Notes: generated by a model from the letters alone, not told the origin. Positions 52,737-61,251 are shown, counted from the first letter of the stretch. The stretch is DNA of 64,000 bases from Chryseobacterium gwangjuense (GCF_021311115.1 NZ_JAJTNP010000001.1:558001-622000), one strand, 5' to 3'. Made by a program: numbers and translations.

Positions 52737-54407
52737 ATGAGTCAACTTTTTAGAAGGAAAATCTATTCAGAATCAGATACATCGACTAACCTTTTGAGGG
52801 TTTTGGGTGTTTGGGACATTGTATTTTTCGGTATTGCAGCCATTATTGGCGCAGGAAGTTTCAGTAGTTTGGGAGAAGCCGTTTTCAGAGGAGGTCCCGG
52901 TGTTATTTTATTATATTTGATTTGCGGCTTTGCCTGCGGTTTCACTGCACTTTGCTACGCAGAATTTGCAAGTAGAATTCCGACAGCAGGCTCTGCTTAT
53001 ACCTATGCTTACGCCAGTTTTGGGGAATTAATTGCCTGGATTATCGGTTGGGCACTGATTATGGAATATTCTTTTGGTAATATTTATGTTGCCTTTTCAT
53101 GGTCAGACTATTTCACCAGCTTTTTAGAGCGTTTAGGAATGCACATTCCGGATTATCTGACCTGCAGTTATACTGAAGCTAAAAAAGCGGTCATGAGCGG
53201 TTCTGAAAACAAAGAATTGCTTAACGCCTGGAAAACCGCTCCATTACTAGGAAGCTTAAAATTCATCGTAGATGTTCCCGCTTTGGTTATCAATGGATTG
53301 ATTACCTGGTTATGCTACGTTGGAATGAAGGAAAGTAAAAACTTCAATAATTCCTTAGTGATCTTAAAATTAGCCGTAATTGTTTTGGTTATTTTGGTAG
53401 GCTTCTCTTACATCAACACGGAGAACTGGACGCCAATAAGCCCTGAAACAGGAACTCCTTCTTTCATGCCGAATGGTTTTGTAGGAGTAATGAGTGCTGT
53501 TTCCGGAGTTTTCTTTGCCTATATCGGTTTTGACGCCTTAAGTGTACTTTCCGAAGAAACAAAAGATCCTCAGAAAACATTGCCAAAAGGAATGATCATT
53601 TCTTTGGTTTTATGTACAGTTATCTATATCGCTTTAACGTTAGTATTGACCGGAATGGTTGATTATAAAAAATTCGACGGCATTGGAGATCCGCTTTCAT
53701 TCATCTTTGAAAAAGGAAATGCCAATGTTGCATGGATGGAACTTACCGTTTCATTTATTGCAATTGTTGCGATTACCACAGTACTTTTAGTGTTCCAGAT
53801 GGGACAGCCGAGAATTTGGTATGCTATGAGCCGTGACGGACTAATGCCTCAAAGATTCCAGAATGTACATCCAAAATACAAAACGCCTTCATTCGCTACG
53901 ATTGTTACAGGAATAGTAGTAGGTATTCCTATTTTATTTACAGATAAAACATTCATCTTAGATTTTACAAGTATCGGGACGATTTTCGCGTTTGTTTTGG
54001 TTTGCGCAGGTGTTTTAATGCTTCCTGCAAAAGAAAAAATAAAAGGAAGATTCCACTTACCCTACGTGAATGGAAAAATCATTTTCCCTGTTATTTTCAT
54101 CGGAGGATTAATTGCTTTTTATAAATGGCAACCGGAGTTTTTCCACAATTTAATGGACTGGAAAGATCCTAAAGAAGGTGAATTCAGAGCTTCAATTTTC
54201 TTTTTCATATTGATTAATTTGGTACTTTGTGTCTGGACTTTCGTTAAAAATCTATCTTTAATTCCGCTAATCGGTTTAAGTTCTTGCTTATATCTTCTTA
54301 CCGGAATGAGCCACGACAATTGGTTCTGGTTCGGACTTTGGTTCGCTATCGGATTAGTTATTTACTTCTTCTACGGATACAAAAACAGTAAATTGGGTAA
54401 AGCCTGA
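52737..54407 (+). CDS. APC-superfamily amino-acid permease
   Basis: This 556-residue polytopic inner-membrane protein has about 12 to 14 helices. The N-terminal signature is GVWDIVFFGIAAIIGAGSFSSLGEAVFRGGPGVILLYLICGF in pieces, followed by EFASRIPTAGSAYTYAYASFGELIAWIIGWALIMEY. ALSVLSEETKDPQKTLPKGM further on is the usual APC loop. The cationic-amino-acid transporter (CAT) subgroup fits the size and the Y-A-S-F-GELIAW motif. The substrate is not certain. It is monocistronic with a strong terminator. Confidence 0.85.
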   Translation: MSQLFRRKIYSESDTSTNLLRVLGVWDIVFFGIAAIIGAGSFSSLGEAVFRGGPGVILLYLICGFACGFTALCYAEFASRIPTAGSAYTYAYASFGELIAWIIGWALIMEYSFGNIYVAFSWSDYFTSFLERLGMHIPDYLTCSYTEAKKAVMSGSENKELLNAWKTAPLLGSLKFIVDVPALVINGLITWLCYVGMKESKNFNNSLVILKLAVIVLVILVGFSYINTENWTPISPETGTPSFMPNGFVGVMSAVSGVFFAYIGFDALSVLSEETKDPQKTLPKGMIISLVLCTVIYIALTLVLTGMVDYKKFDGIGDPLSFIFEKGNANVAWMELTVSFIAIVAITTVLLVFQMGQPRIWYAMSRDGLMPQRFQNVHPKYKTPSFATIVTGIVVGIPILFTDKTFILDFTSIGTIFAFVLVCAGVLMLPAKEKIKGRFHLPYVNGKIIFPVIFIGGLIAFYKWQPEFFHNLMDWKDPKEGEFRASIFFFILINLVLCVWTFVKNLSLIPLIGLSSCLYLLTGMSHDNWFWFGLWFAIGLVIYFFYGYKNSKLGKA

Positions 54408-54426
54408 TTTCTTAAAAACATAAAAT

Positions 54427-54464
54427 AAAAAGCAAAGTTGTACATACAGCTTTGCTTTTTTTAT
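54427..54464 (+). terminator. Terminator of the permease gene
   Basis: An 11-bp stem (54427-54437 with 54450-54460) has a 12-nt loop and a T-rich tail, 20 bp after the stop. Confidence 0.85.
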
Positions 54465-54523
54465 TTACTCTTCTCTTTAAAAATGGCGAACTTATTGCTG
54501 CTTTTTCTGCAAAAATCAACACC

Positions 54524-54844
54524 ATGTCAGAAAGAATTAAAACCTTCAAAGAATTTTATGTGTTCTATCTTACTGAACATCGTAAAACAGGAACAAGAAT
54601 TTTCCATTTCATAGGAACTCTCCTTGTATTTATAGTCATTGGATATGTCATCAGTTCCGGAAAAGAAAGATTTCTCTGGTATATTCCTATTTTCGGATAT
54701 GGCTTTGCGTGGCTCAGTCATGCTTTGATCGAAAAGAATAAACCTGCTACTTTTAAATATCCGTTATGGTCTTTACTCTCTGATTTCAGGCTGTTTTTTG
54801 AATTATTAATAGGTAAGCAAAAGTTTATTGAGACCAAGTCTTAA
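54524..54844 (+). CDS. DUF962 (Mpo1-like) membrane protein
   Basis: The ATG at 54524 (MSERIKTFKEFYVFYLTEHR) gives 106 residues; the longer frame from 54452 has an atypical N-terminus overlapping the permease terminator. DUF962 signature: FYLTEHRKTGTRIFHFIGT with its conserved H and RxxHFxG, a hydrophobic helix, then YGFAWLSHALIEKNKPATFKYPLWSLLSDFR. The His residues match Mpo1/DUF962, where the yeast member is a dioxygenase of 2-hydroxy fatty acids. The bacterial role is unknown. It converges with 54854. Confidence 0.85.
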   Translation: MSERIKTFKEFYVFYLTEHRKTGTRIFHFIGTLLVFIVIGYVISSGKERFLWYIPIFGYGFAWLSHALIEKNKPATFKYPLWSLLSDFRLFFELLIGKQKFIETKS

Positions 54845-54853
54845 GAGATTCAT

Positions 54854-55312
54854 TTAATATGCAGCTTCTACAACATCATAATGAATAGTATTCAGCATCT
54901 TTTCCAGCATTGCATCTTTATCTTTAACCGGTTCAGGAATATAACTTGAAAAAGTCATTGTTTTATCTTTATTTAAAGTTACGACGACCTCTTCAAGAAT
55001 ATTCTTCTCATCTGCATAAAACTGAATTCTGTTGTCTTCTATTCTCCAAAAAGAAAGTCTGGGTTCCGATATTGTACAGTCCCCTACATTTCCTTCTACA
55101 TAGTTATAAATCGCAAAACCGTCTTCTCTTATAGAATAGTTTCTCATTAAACGGCATTGATCAAAATCTTTTACAATCTTCTTCTTTCCTTCATAAAAAC
55201 CGGATTCTTTCAGCTTCCAAAATCCTATAACATCTTCCTTTTTCAGTTTCTGTGCACTTACAAAACCACCGCAGATTACAATCGAAACTGAGGAGAGAAA
55301 TATTTTCATCAT
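54854..55312 (-). CDS. Exported lipocalin-like protein
   Basis: This 152-residue protein has two adjacent ATGs at the start and a signal peptide (MKIFLSSVSIVICGGFVSAQ). The mature part opens KLKKEDVIGFWKLKESGFYEGKKK, a lipocalin-like opening (GxW), and continues with barrel-like strands (GFAIYNYVEGNVGD, RLSFWRIEDNRIQFYADE, VVVTLNKDKTMTFSSYI). It probably binds a small ligand in the periplasm. The gene is alone and ends 10 bp from the convergent DUF962 gene. Confidence 0.65.
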   Translation of the reverse strand: MMKIFLSSVSIVICGGFVSAQKLKKEDVIGFWKLKESGFYEGKKKIVKDFDQCRLMRNYSIREDGFAIYNYVEGNVGDCTISEPRLSFWRIEDNRIQFYADEKNILEEVVVTLNKDKTMTFSSYIPEPVKDKDAMLEKMLNTIHYDVVEAAY

Positions 55313-55514
55313 TTTTTCTTTTTCTTAATTTTTTATTCATCTTAGTATAAAACCCAACATCAAATATTAATATTCCAGCCTTATATTTTCGGGGCTTTAT
55401 AATTGTGAGTTTCAAAATAAACAATAAAAAAAATACGCCACAATAGAAGAACTGCGACAATTCAGACTGGAAGTTCGGCATGGTAATTGCGAGTAAGGTT
55501 CTAAAATCAAGTTT

Positions 55515-55862
55515 ATGAAAAGTATAGCAACCATTCTAAAAGGGGCAGTTCCTGCGTTAGCATTATTCGCAATGACACAATGTACAACCACTGCAGGTGT
55601 ATCCGCAGCTGATGAAAAAACTTTTATCGTAGGACCACAAACCGCAGACTGTACAGGAGTAGCTCCCATGAAATGCTTACAAGTAAAAGAAAAGGCAACA
55701 GATAACTGGAGTAATTTCTATACGAATATTGAAGGATTTACTTATGAACCAGGATATGAATATGTATTGAAGGTAAAAACTGAAAAATTAGAAAATGTAC
55801 CTGCTGATGCATCTTCCATTAAATACACTTTAATCAAACAGATTTCAAAAACGAAAAAATAA
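55515..55862 (+). CDS. DUF4377 lipoprotein
   Basis: This 115-residue protein has a lipoprotein signal peptide (MKSIATILKGAVPALALFAMTQCTTT, Cys 23). The mature part matches DUF4377: FIVGPQTADCTGVAPMKCLQVKE, WSNFYTNIEGFTYEPGYEYVLKVKTE and SIKYTLIKQISK. The family has no known function, but is often found near heat-shock or META-domain proteins. It is monocistronic and shares a bidirectional terminator with the SPFH gene. Confidence 0.85.
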   Translation: MKSIATILKGAVPALALFAMTQCTTTAGVSAADEKTFIVGPQTADCTGVAPMKCLQVKEKATDNWSNFYTNIEGFTYEPGYEYVLKVKTEKLENVPADASSIKYTLIKQISKTKK

Positions 55863-55864
55863 AT

Positions 55865-55895
55865 AAAAAACCTCCGAAAATTTCGGAGGTTTTTT
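55865..55895. terminator. Bidirectional terminator
   Basis: A perfect 15-bp stem (55865-55879 with 55881-55895), AAAAAACCTCCGAAA and its complement, lies between the convergent DUF4377 and SPFH genes. Confidence 0.9.
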
Positions 55896-55899
55896 ATTG

Positions 55900-56853
55900 T
55901 TATATATTACTTGGTCTATTATGATCATGCTCTTTCGGAGGTTGCGGATAATTTCCTTTACTAGCCTCTCCTACTGTATTCGCAGTGGTCATGGCTACCA
56001 CAAGATCATTAAGCATTCCGCTGGCTGCAGTAGGTGAATTCGGAAGCAATACCAGATTACTTCTGTTATTTGCACCTACCGAATGTAGCGTATCATAATG
56101 TTGTGTCACTACAATTAATGCTGATGCTTCATGAGAATTAATATCTACATTATTCAGCATTCTTACAGATTCTTCAAGACCTTTTGCAATCTCTCTTCTT
56201 TGGTCCGCAATACCTTGTCCTTGTAATTTTTTAGACTCAGCTTCTGCTTTTGCCACCGCTACAATTCTGATTCTCTGTGCTTCAGACTCATATTCTGCGG
56301 CTGTTTTTTCTCTTTCAGCAGCGTTGATTCTGTTCATTGCATGTTTTACCTGCTCATCCGGATCAATATCTGTTACTAAAGCTTTGATAATATCATATCC
56401 ATAGCTGTTCATCGCTTCCTGAAGCTCTCCTTTTACAGCAATGGCCACATCATCTTTTCTTACGAAAACATCATCCAGTTTTAACTTTGGAACCTCTGCT
56501 CTCACCACATCGAAAACAAAAGAGGTAATCTGATTTTCAGGATTTTCTAAACGATAATAAGCATCACCCACCTGAGTTCTGATTACCTGATATTGTACGG
56601 AAACTTTCATTTTAATGAAAACATTATCCAGTGTTTTAGTATCAATGATTACATCCAGTTGCTGGATTCTCAAATTCAGCCTTTTGGCAATTTGATCAAT
56701 AATCGGAAGTTTAAGATGTAATCCGGAATGTTTTACCCCCTGAAATTTTCCAAAACGTTCAATAATCGCTGCAGTTTCCTGTTTTACCACAAAAAACGAA
56801 GCGAACAAAATAATTAATCCGAAAAAAATAACGGGTGCTAGAAAAAGACTCAT
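55900..56853 (-). CDS. SPFH/band 7 family protein (stomatin/QmcA-like)
   Basis: This 317-residue protein has an N-terminal membrane anchor (LAPVIFFGLIILFASFFVV) and an SPFH domain (VVKQETAAIIERFGKFQGVKHSGLHLKLP, FIKMKVSVQYQV, DVVRAEVPKLKLDDVFVRKDD). A coiled-coil helix follows (INAAEREKTAAEYESEAQRIRIVAVAKAEAESKKLQGQGIADQRREIA, in pieces) and an acidic tail. Band 7 proteins form large ring or cage complexes at the membrane and affect protease or lipid-raft function. It is monocistronic here. Confidence 0.9.
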   Translation of the reverse strand: MSLFLAPVIFFGLIILFASFFVVKQETAAIIERFGKFQGVKHSGLHLKLPIIDQIAKRLNLRIQQLDVIIDTKTLDNVFIKMKVSVQYQVIRTQVGDAYYRLENPENQITSFVFDVVRAEVPKLKLDDVFVRKDDVAIAVKGELQEAMNSYGYDIIKALVTDIDPDEQVKHAMNRINAAEREKTAAEYESEAQRIRIVAVAKAEAESKKLQGQGIADQRREIAKGLEESVRMLNNVDINSHEASALIVVTQHYDTLHSVGANNRSNLVLLPNSPTAASGMLNDLVVAMTTANTVGEASKGNYPQPPKEHDHNRPSNI

Positions 56854-57036
56854 AGTGTTTTAATTTTATTAATATGTCGCAATAAAGTGTGTTATGTTTC
56901 ATTAAATATAGGAAAAATTATTGAATTGGGATTAAATGGTTGGAAGATGGAGGCGAGAGGATGGAGGTTATTGAAATATGTGAAAACTTTTCTTTTAATA
57001 AAAACTTCTAACTTCCCACTTCCAGTTAAATATTCT

Positions 57037-57044
57037 TAATTTTG
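57037..57044 (+). promoter_or_regulatory. -7 box of the Crp/Fnr gene
   Basis: TAATTTTG matches TAnnTTTG, 19 bp upstream of the ATG at 57064. Confidence 0.5.
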
Positions 57045-57063
57045 ATTCATAAAACTCTCCGTT

Positions 57064-57636
57064 ATGGTTGATGCTAAAGAAATATTAAAAGAATATGTTT
57101 CAAAATTCACTTCACTTTCTGATGAGCAATTCGATTATATTTTCGGACATTTTAATCTGATTCATCTCAAGAAAGGTCAAAGTCTGATTTCGGAAGGCGA
57201 TTTTGTGGATCATGAATATTTCGTTTTAGACGGCTGTCTTAAGGCATTTTACCTTAATGATACTATGAAGATGTTTATTCTTCAATTTGCAATGCCAACT
57301 TGGTGGGTCACCGACTTTGATGCTCTTTACAGTAAAAACAGAGCAACAATTAATGTGGATTGTATTACAAATGCCAGTATTTTGTCCATTTCAAATGAAG
57401 ACCGCGAAAAGATTTGCAATGAAATTCATGAAATGGAACATTTTTTCAGGTGGCGAACCAATAAAGGTTATGTTGCTACTCAAAAACGCCTTCTTTCCCT
57501 AATGAATAATGATGCAAAATTCAGATATGAAGAGCTCTTGGCGTTGTATCCGCAATTGTATAATCTTGTTCCGAAACATTTGATTGCTGCTTATCTAGGT
57601 GTAACCAGAGAAACTTTGAGCAGGCTCCATCAGTAA
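57064..57636 (+). CDS. Crp/Fnr family transcriptional regulator
   Basis: This 190-residue protein has an N-terminal cyclic-nucleotide-binding-type barrel (LKKGQSLISEGDFVDHEYFVLDGCLKAFYL). The usual cAMP contacts are not conserved, so another signal is likely. A C-terminal winged helix follows, ending in LVPKHLIAAYLGVTRETLSRLHQ, the Crp recognition helix. There are no Cys clusters for an iron-sulfur cluster. The downstream operon at 57944, separated by a hairpin and a Crp-like dyad, is its probable target. This is the common small Crp-type regulator of Bacteroidota. Confidence 0.85.
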   Translation: MVDAKEILKEYVSKFTSLSDEQFDYIFGHFNLIHLKKGQSLISEGDFVDHEYFVLDGCLKAFYLNDTMKMFILQFAMPTWWVTDFDALYSKNRATINVDCITNASILSISNEDREKICNEIHEMEHFFRWRTNKGYVATQKRLLSLMNNDAKFRYEELLALYPQLYNLVPKHLIAAYLGVTRETLSRLHQ

Positions 57637-57713
57637 AAATTAACTGAAAGTCACAATTAAAGTAATTTTTTAATATTTCATTTGAAATCTTTTCCCGTTT
57701 TTCACACTCGTTA

Positions 57714-57766
57714 TTTTTTTTGGATTCGGGGCGGCAGCTGCGCTGCCGCCCCGAATCCAAAAAAAA
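57714..57766. repeat. 25-bp perfect hairpin (GGATTCGGGGCGGCAGC core)
   Basis: Arms 57714-57738 and 57742-57766 are fully complementary with a TGC loop. The core is much more GC-rich than the surroundings and is flanked by T8 and A9. It can terminate the Crp gene in one direction, but its composition suggests a REP-like element. Confidence 0.9.
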
Positions 57767-57873
57767 ATAAACTCAAACAAATGTTACCTGACAATCATTT
57801 AAACATCAACACTTTTTAATATTATTATTAAACTAATTCCTATCTTCCAACAACCAAAAATTCTTAACATTTC

Positions 57874-57887
57874 GTGATGTACCTCAC
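57874..57887. promoter_or_regulatory. Candidate Crp/Fnr-type operator
   Basis: GTGATGTACCTCAC is a near-perfect dyad (one mismatched pair) with the GTGA-N6-TCAC form of Crp-family sites, 56 bp upstream of the YceI gene that heads the operon next to the crp gene. Confidence 0.55.
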
Positions 57888-57943
57888 ATAACTTTTTCTT
57901 CAGTTCGGCTGAACTTTGTCCTATAATTTAAGACCAATTAAAA

Positions 57944-58477
57944 ATGGACACAAAAAATTTTAAAGTAAACAGCGAAAAAAGTTTAGTTGAATGGATCGGA
58001 AGAAAAGTAACCGGAGCCCACAACGGAACCATTGAGGTGGAAAAAGGAAATTTCACTTTTGAAAACGACAATCTTATAGCCGGAAAATTCGTAATCAATA
58101 CAAAATCAATTACAATACTTGATGTAAAAGATGCAGAAACTAATGCACAATTTGCAAGTCATTTGGCTTCTGATGATTTCTTTAATTCAGATCAATATCC
58201 TGAAGCGACTTTTGAAATCACTCACGCGGAACCAGGTGACAATAATCTTTATTATGTAAAAGGAAATCTTACGATCAAAGGAATTACGCATTCAATTGAT
58301 ACGACTTTACAAATCGTAAAAACAGACAACGTAGCAGTTTTAGATGCTAAAATTGTGATTGACAGAACAAAATTCAACATCAAATTCAGATCAGCCAATT
58401 TCTTCACCAACCTTGGCGATACATTGATCTACAACAATTTCGATTTGAATGTACACTTGACTGCAGAAACTATTTAA
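57944..58477 (+). CDS. YceI-family protein, cytosolic
   Basis: This 177-residue protein lacks a signal peptide. The YceI lipocalin fold is clear: EKSLVEWIGRKVTGAHNGTIEV, GKFVINTKSITILDVKD, HLASDDFFNSDQYPEATFEIT, KGNLTIKGITHSIDTTLQI and DRTKFNIKFRS. YceI proteins bind hydrophobic, isoprenoid-like molecules. It is the first gene of a compact five-gene operon with a tautomerase, an SDR, an NTF2-like protein and nitronate monooxygenase (gaps 24, 6, 3 and 30 bp). The set suggests detoxification or redox stress handling under the neighbouring Crp regulator. Confidence 0.85.
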   Translation: MDTKNFKVNSEKSLVEWIGRKVTGAHNGTIEVEKGNFTFENDNLIAGKFVINTKSITILDVKDAETNAQFASHLASDDFFNSDQYPEATFEITHAEPGDNNLYYVKGNLTIKGITHSIDTTLQIVKTDNVAVLDAKIVIDRTKFNIKFRSANFFTNLGDTLIYNNFDLNVHLTAETI

Positions 58478-58501
58478 GTAGCAATTTAAAAATTTAACAT
58501 C

Positions 58502-58723
58502 ATGCCATTCATTACAGTAGATGTTTTACGCGAAGATATTAACCGCGAAACAAAAAAAGAATTGATCAGAAAAATAAGTGAAGTTGTCACTACAGTTTTA
58601 AATAAAGATCCTCATTTGACCCACATTCTGATCAATGAAATCGAAGATGATAATTGGGGATATGCCGGAGAACAGGTTTCCGTATTGAAAGAACAAGGTT
58701 TTTCAACAGCACCTAAAAAGTAA
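58502..58723 (+). CDS. 4-oxalocrotonate tautomerase family enzyme
   Basis: This 73-residue protein begins MPFITVDVL. The proline exposed after Met removal is the catalytic base of the family. The body is the usual beta-alpha-beta unit: LIRKISEVVTTVLNKDPHLTHILINEIEDDNWGYAGEQ. Such enzymes interconvert enol and keto tautomers and can be hexameric. Its physiological substrate is unknown; it sits in a redox/detoxification operon. The length is normal. Confidence 0.9.
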   Translation: MPFITVDVLREDINRETKKELIRKISEVVTTVLNKDPHLTHILINEIEDDNWGYAGEQVSVLKEQGFSTAPKK

Positions 58724-58729
58724 TTTAAA

Positions 58730-59461
58730 ATGAAAAAACAAACAGTCATTGTAACAGGAGCATCATCAGGAATTGGTTTGGAAGTTGCTCGATATTTCTT
58801 ATACAGAGGTGATAATGTGGTGATTAATTCACAAACAGAATCAAAATTAAAAGATATTTACTACGAATTGGGAGCTGGAGAAAATCTGGCGATGGTTGCA
58901 GGAGACGTTTCAAAAAAATCGACGGGAGAAGCTTTGGCAAAAAAGGCTCTTGAAAAATTCGGTTCAATTGATGTCCTTGTAAATAACGCAGGAATCTACG
59001 ATAATAAGCCGTTTTTGGATGTAACAGAAGAATATCTGGATCAATTTTTAACAACCAATTTAAAAGGAACATTTTTCACGACACAAGCTATCCTTCCGCA
59101 AATGATTAAACAGAAAGACGGAGTGGTCATCAATGTCGGAACACCGCTTGTTTATCATGCAATTGCACAATCTCCATCCACTGCACCGATTTCGAGCAAA
59201 GGAGCAATTCACGCTTTGACATTGCAATTGGCAGCAGAATTTGGAAAAGATAATATTAGAGTAAATACTGTTGCACCGGGATTAATCAGAACACCGATGC
59301 ACGATGAAAGTATTGACAACAGTGCGGAAATCCACCTGATCAACCGTATTGGAGAACCGGAAGAAGTGGCACAAATGATCCACTCGATTGCTAAAAATTC
59401 GTTTATCTCAGGCGCTATCATTAATGTAGACGGAGGAATGGGTGCCGGTCATAGTTTATAA
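58730..59461 (+). CDS. SDR-family protein lacking the catalytic tyrosine
   Basis: This 243-residue protein keeps the Rossmann motifs (TGASSGIG at 9-16, DVLVNNAG at 81-88) and the C-terminal GGMG. The usual YxxxK is changed: the residues are P153-I-S-S-K157, and the Ser position is T138 in NVGT. Without the tyrosine it cannot use the classical SDR mechanism, so it may be non-catalytic, or use another residue (a nearby tyrosine is Y142). It lies in the operon between the tautomerase (6 bp) and the NTF2-like gene (3 bp). Confidence 0.85.
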   Translation: MKKQTVIVTGASSGIGLEVARYFLYRGDNVVINSQTESKLKDIYYELGAGENLAMVAGDVSKKSTGEALAKKALEKFGSIDVLVNNAGIYDNKPFLDVTEEYLDQFLTTNLKGTFFTTQAILPQMIKQKDGVVINVGTPLVYHAIAQSPSTAPISSKGAIHALTLQLAAEFGKDNIRVNTVAPGLIRTPMHDESIDNSAEIHLINRIGEPEEVAQMIHSIAKNSFISGAIINVDGGMGAGHSL

Positions 59462-59464
59462 AAA

Positions 59465-59917
59465 ATGAAAGTTTTAATTGTAATGGCATGGCTGTTTATT
59501 GTACCGATAAACAGCTATGCTCAAAAAATCAATGTCATGAAAACAGACAAAACAGAAGAAACAGCCATCAAAAATGCAATTGAGCAATTGTATTTTAAAG
59601 GAATTTATGAAGGAAATACCGAGCTTTTAAAAGAGATTTTTCATAAAGATGCTTTGCTTTTCGGAGATGTCAAAGGCGTTCCTTATTACAAGACTGCTAC
59701 ACAATATATTGAAGGGGTCGGAAATCGTATAAGTCCGGAAAAATCGGGGAAAGATTTCAAACCAACCATCATCTCGATTGATGTCATCAATACGATTGCT
59801 ACCGCAAAATTAAATGTAAAAATGTACGATTTCAATTACTATAATTTTATAACTTTCCATAAGATTGATGGTAAATGGCTCATCGTCAATAAAACATTAA
59901 CCGATGTAGAACCTTAA
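59465..59917 (+). CDS. Exported NTF2-like/lumazine-binding-type protein
   Basis: This 150-residue protein has a signal peptide (MKVLIVMAWLFIVPINSYAQ). The body has the NTF2/SnoaL-like cone pattern, EETAIKNAIEQLYFKGIYEGNTELLKEIFHKDALLFG, and KPTIISIDVINTIATAKLNVKMYDFNYYNFITFHKIDGKWLIVNK in pieces, as in the putative lumazine-binding family. It probably binds or isomerises a small molecule in the periplasm. Start is 3 bp after the SDR stop. Confidence 0.8.
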   Translation: MKVLIVMAWLFIVPINSYAQKINVMKTDKTEETAIKNAIEQLYFKGIYEGNTELLKEIFHKDALLFGDVKGVPYYKTATQYIEGVGNRISPEKSGKDFKPTIISIDVINTIATAKLNVKMYDFNYYNFITFHKIDGKWLIVNKTLTDVEP

Positions 59918-59947
59918 CAATTTTTCCAACCAAAATCATCAAAAATC

Positions 59948-61021
59948 ATGTGGAATAAAAACAGAATAACCGATTTACTCGGCATAGAATATCCCATTTT
60001 CCAGGGACCTTTCGGAGGTGGACTATCGACTGTGGAGTTGACAACAACCGTCAGCAAACTCGGTGGATTGGGTGGTTATGGAGCTTACACCTTATCCCCT
60101 CAGGAAATTTTTGATACCGATAAACAGATAAAATCCATCACGGATAAACCTTATAATCTTAATCTTTGGGTGAACGATCATGATATTATTGATCAGGAAC
60201 ACACGGAAAATCAATACAAAAAAGCGGTTGAGATTTTCAAGCCTTATTATGACAATTTAAGCATTGAAGTACCACCACTTCCACCCTCTTTTGAATCGAG
60301 ATTTCAGAACCAATTGCAGGTTGTTTTTGATATTAAACCTAAAGTTTTCAGCTTTATGTTCGGACTTTTGAATCCGGATATTATTGAAAGATTAAAAAGT
60401 CAGGGAACAATTGTGGTCGGAAATGCAACGACAGTCGATGAAGCCATTGCTTTGGAAAATATTGGCGTTGATGTCATTGCTGCTTCTGGTTTCGAAAGTG
60501 GCGGTCACAGACCTTCGTTTTTGGAAAAAGCCGAACTTTCAACAACGGGAACTTTTGCTTTAATTCAATTGGTTAAGGATAAGGTTAAAACTCCGCTCGT
60601 AGCTGCAGGAGGAATTGCCAACGGTCGCGGAATCACTGCAGCCATGATTTTAGGAGCAGAAGCTGTACAAATTGGAACCGCATTTTTGGCAACAGAAGAA
60701 TCCGGAGCATTACCGATTCATAAAGAGTTTTTGTTCTCAGAAGCGGCAAGATCTACTACCCTTTCCAGAGCTTACACCGGAAGATTGGGACGCGGAATTA
60801 CTACTAAGATTACAAGAGAATTGTTGACGGCAACCGATCAAACTTTGCCTTTTCCTTTGCAGACAACCTTTATTGCCTCGATGAGAAAAGCAGCGCTAGA
60901 GCAAAAGAAACATGAATTGGTTTTCTTTTGGTCGGGTCAGATTGCACCTATTTTAAAACATAAAAGTACCTCAACATTAATGAAATCTTTAATTGAAGAA
61001 GCGAACGAGCTGATGGGATGA
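59948..61021 (+). CDS. Nitronate monooxygenase (2-nitropropane dioxygenase family)
   Basis: This 357-residue FMN-dependent enzyme matches nitronate monooxygenase: EYPIFQGPFGGGLSTVEL at the N-terminus, LNLWVNDHD, VVGNATTVDEAIALENIGVDVIAASGFESGGHRPSF (with the conserved His), PLVAAGGIANGRGITAAMILGAEAVQIGTAFLAT, and FSEAARSTTLSRAYTGRLGRG. The family oxidises alkyl nitronates with oxygen, and FMN binding is expected in the GGIANG and GAEAVQIGT loops. It is the last gene of the Crp-linked operon. Confidence 0.9.
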   Translation: MWNKNRITDLLGIEYPIFQGPFGGGLSTVELTTTVSKLGGLGGYGAYTLSPQEIFDTDKQIKSITDKPYNLNLWVNDHDIIDQEHTENQYKKAVEIFKPYYDNLSIEVPPLPPSFESRFQNQLQVVFDIKPKVFSFMFGLLNPDIIERLKSQGTIVVGNATTVDEAIALENIGVDVIAASGFESGGHRPSFLEKAELSTTGTFALIQLVKDKVKTPLVAAGGIANGRGITAAMILGAEAVQIGTAFLATEESGALPIHKEFLFSEAARSTTLSRAYTGRLGRGITTKITRELLTATDQTLPFPLQTTFIASMRKAALEQKKHELVFFWSGQIAPILKHKSTSTLMKSLIEEANELMG

Positions 61022-61120
61022 TTAGGTTGAGAGCCTGGAAGATGAATGCTGGAAGTTTACAATTGGAGTGTAATTTTATTATAATTAATTTTTATACTAA
61101 TTCAAATGTATTATTGCAGA

Positions 61121-61205
61121 GTTTGTCATCCTGTCAAGGATCTAAGCATAGTATTAAAAAATATTATGGAAAGGTTCGTATCGAGATTCCTACGGAATGA
61201 CAAAC
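61121..61205. mobile_element. 85-bp MITE-like element with imperfect terminal inverted repeats
   Basis: The ends GTTTGTCATCCTGTCAAGG (61121) and CCTACGGAATGACAAAC (to 61205) are imperfect inverted repeats about 23 bp long enclosing an AT-rich middle. It has no coding capacity. The flanking DNA is the gap between the monooxygenase gene and the long hairpin. Confidence 0.6.
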
Positions 61206-61251
61206 GCTCTCAATATTTTCTAATGCTTAAATGATTGACTTCCACAATAGC

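Noticed and set aside
61018..61200. 60-codon frame after nitronate monooxygenase
   Set aside because: It is made mostly of the MITE-like element, overlaps the stop of the enzyme gene and has no recognisable protein features.
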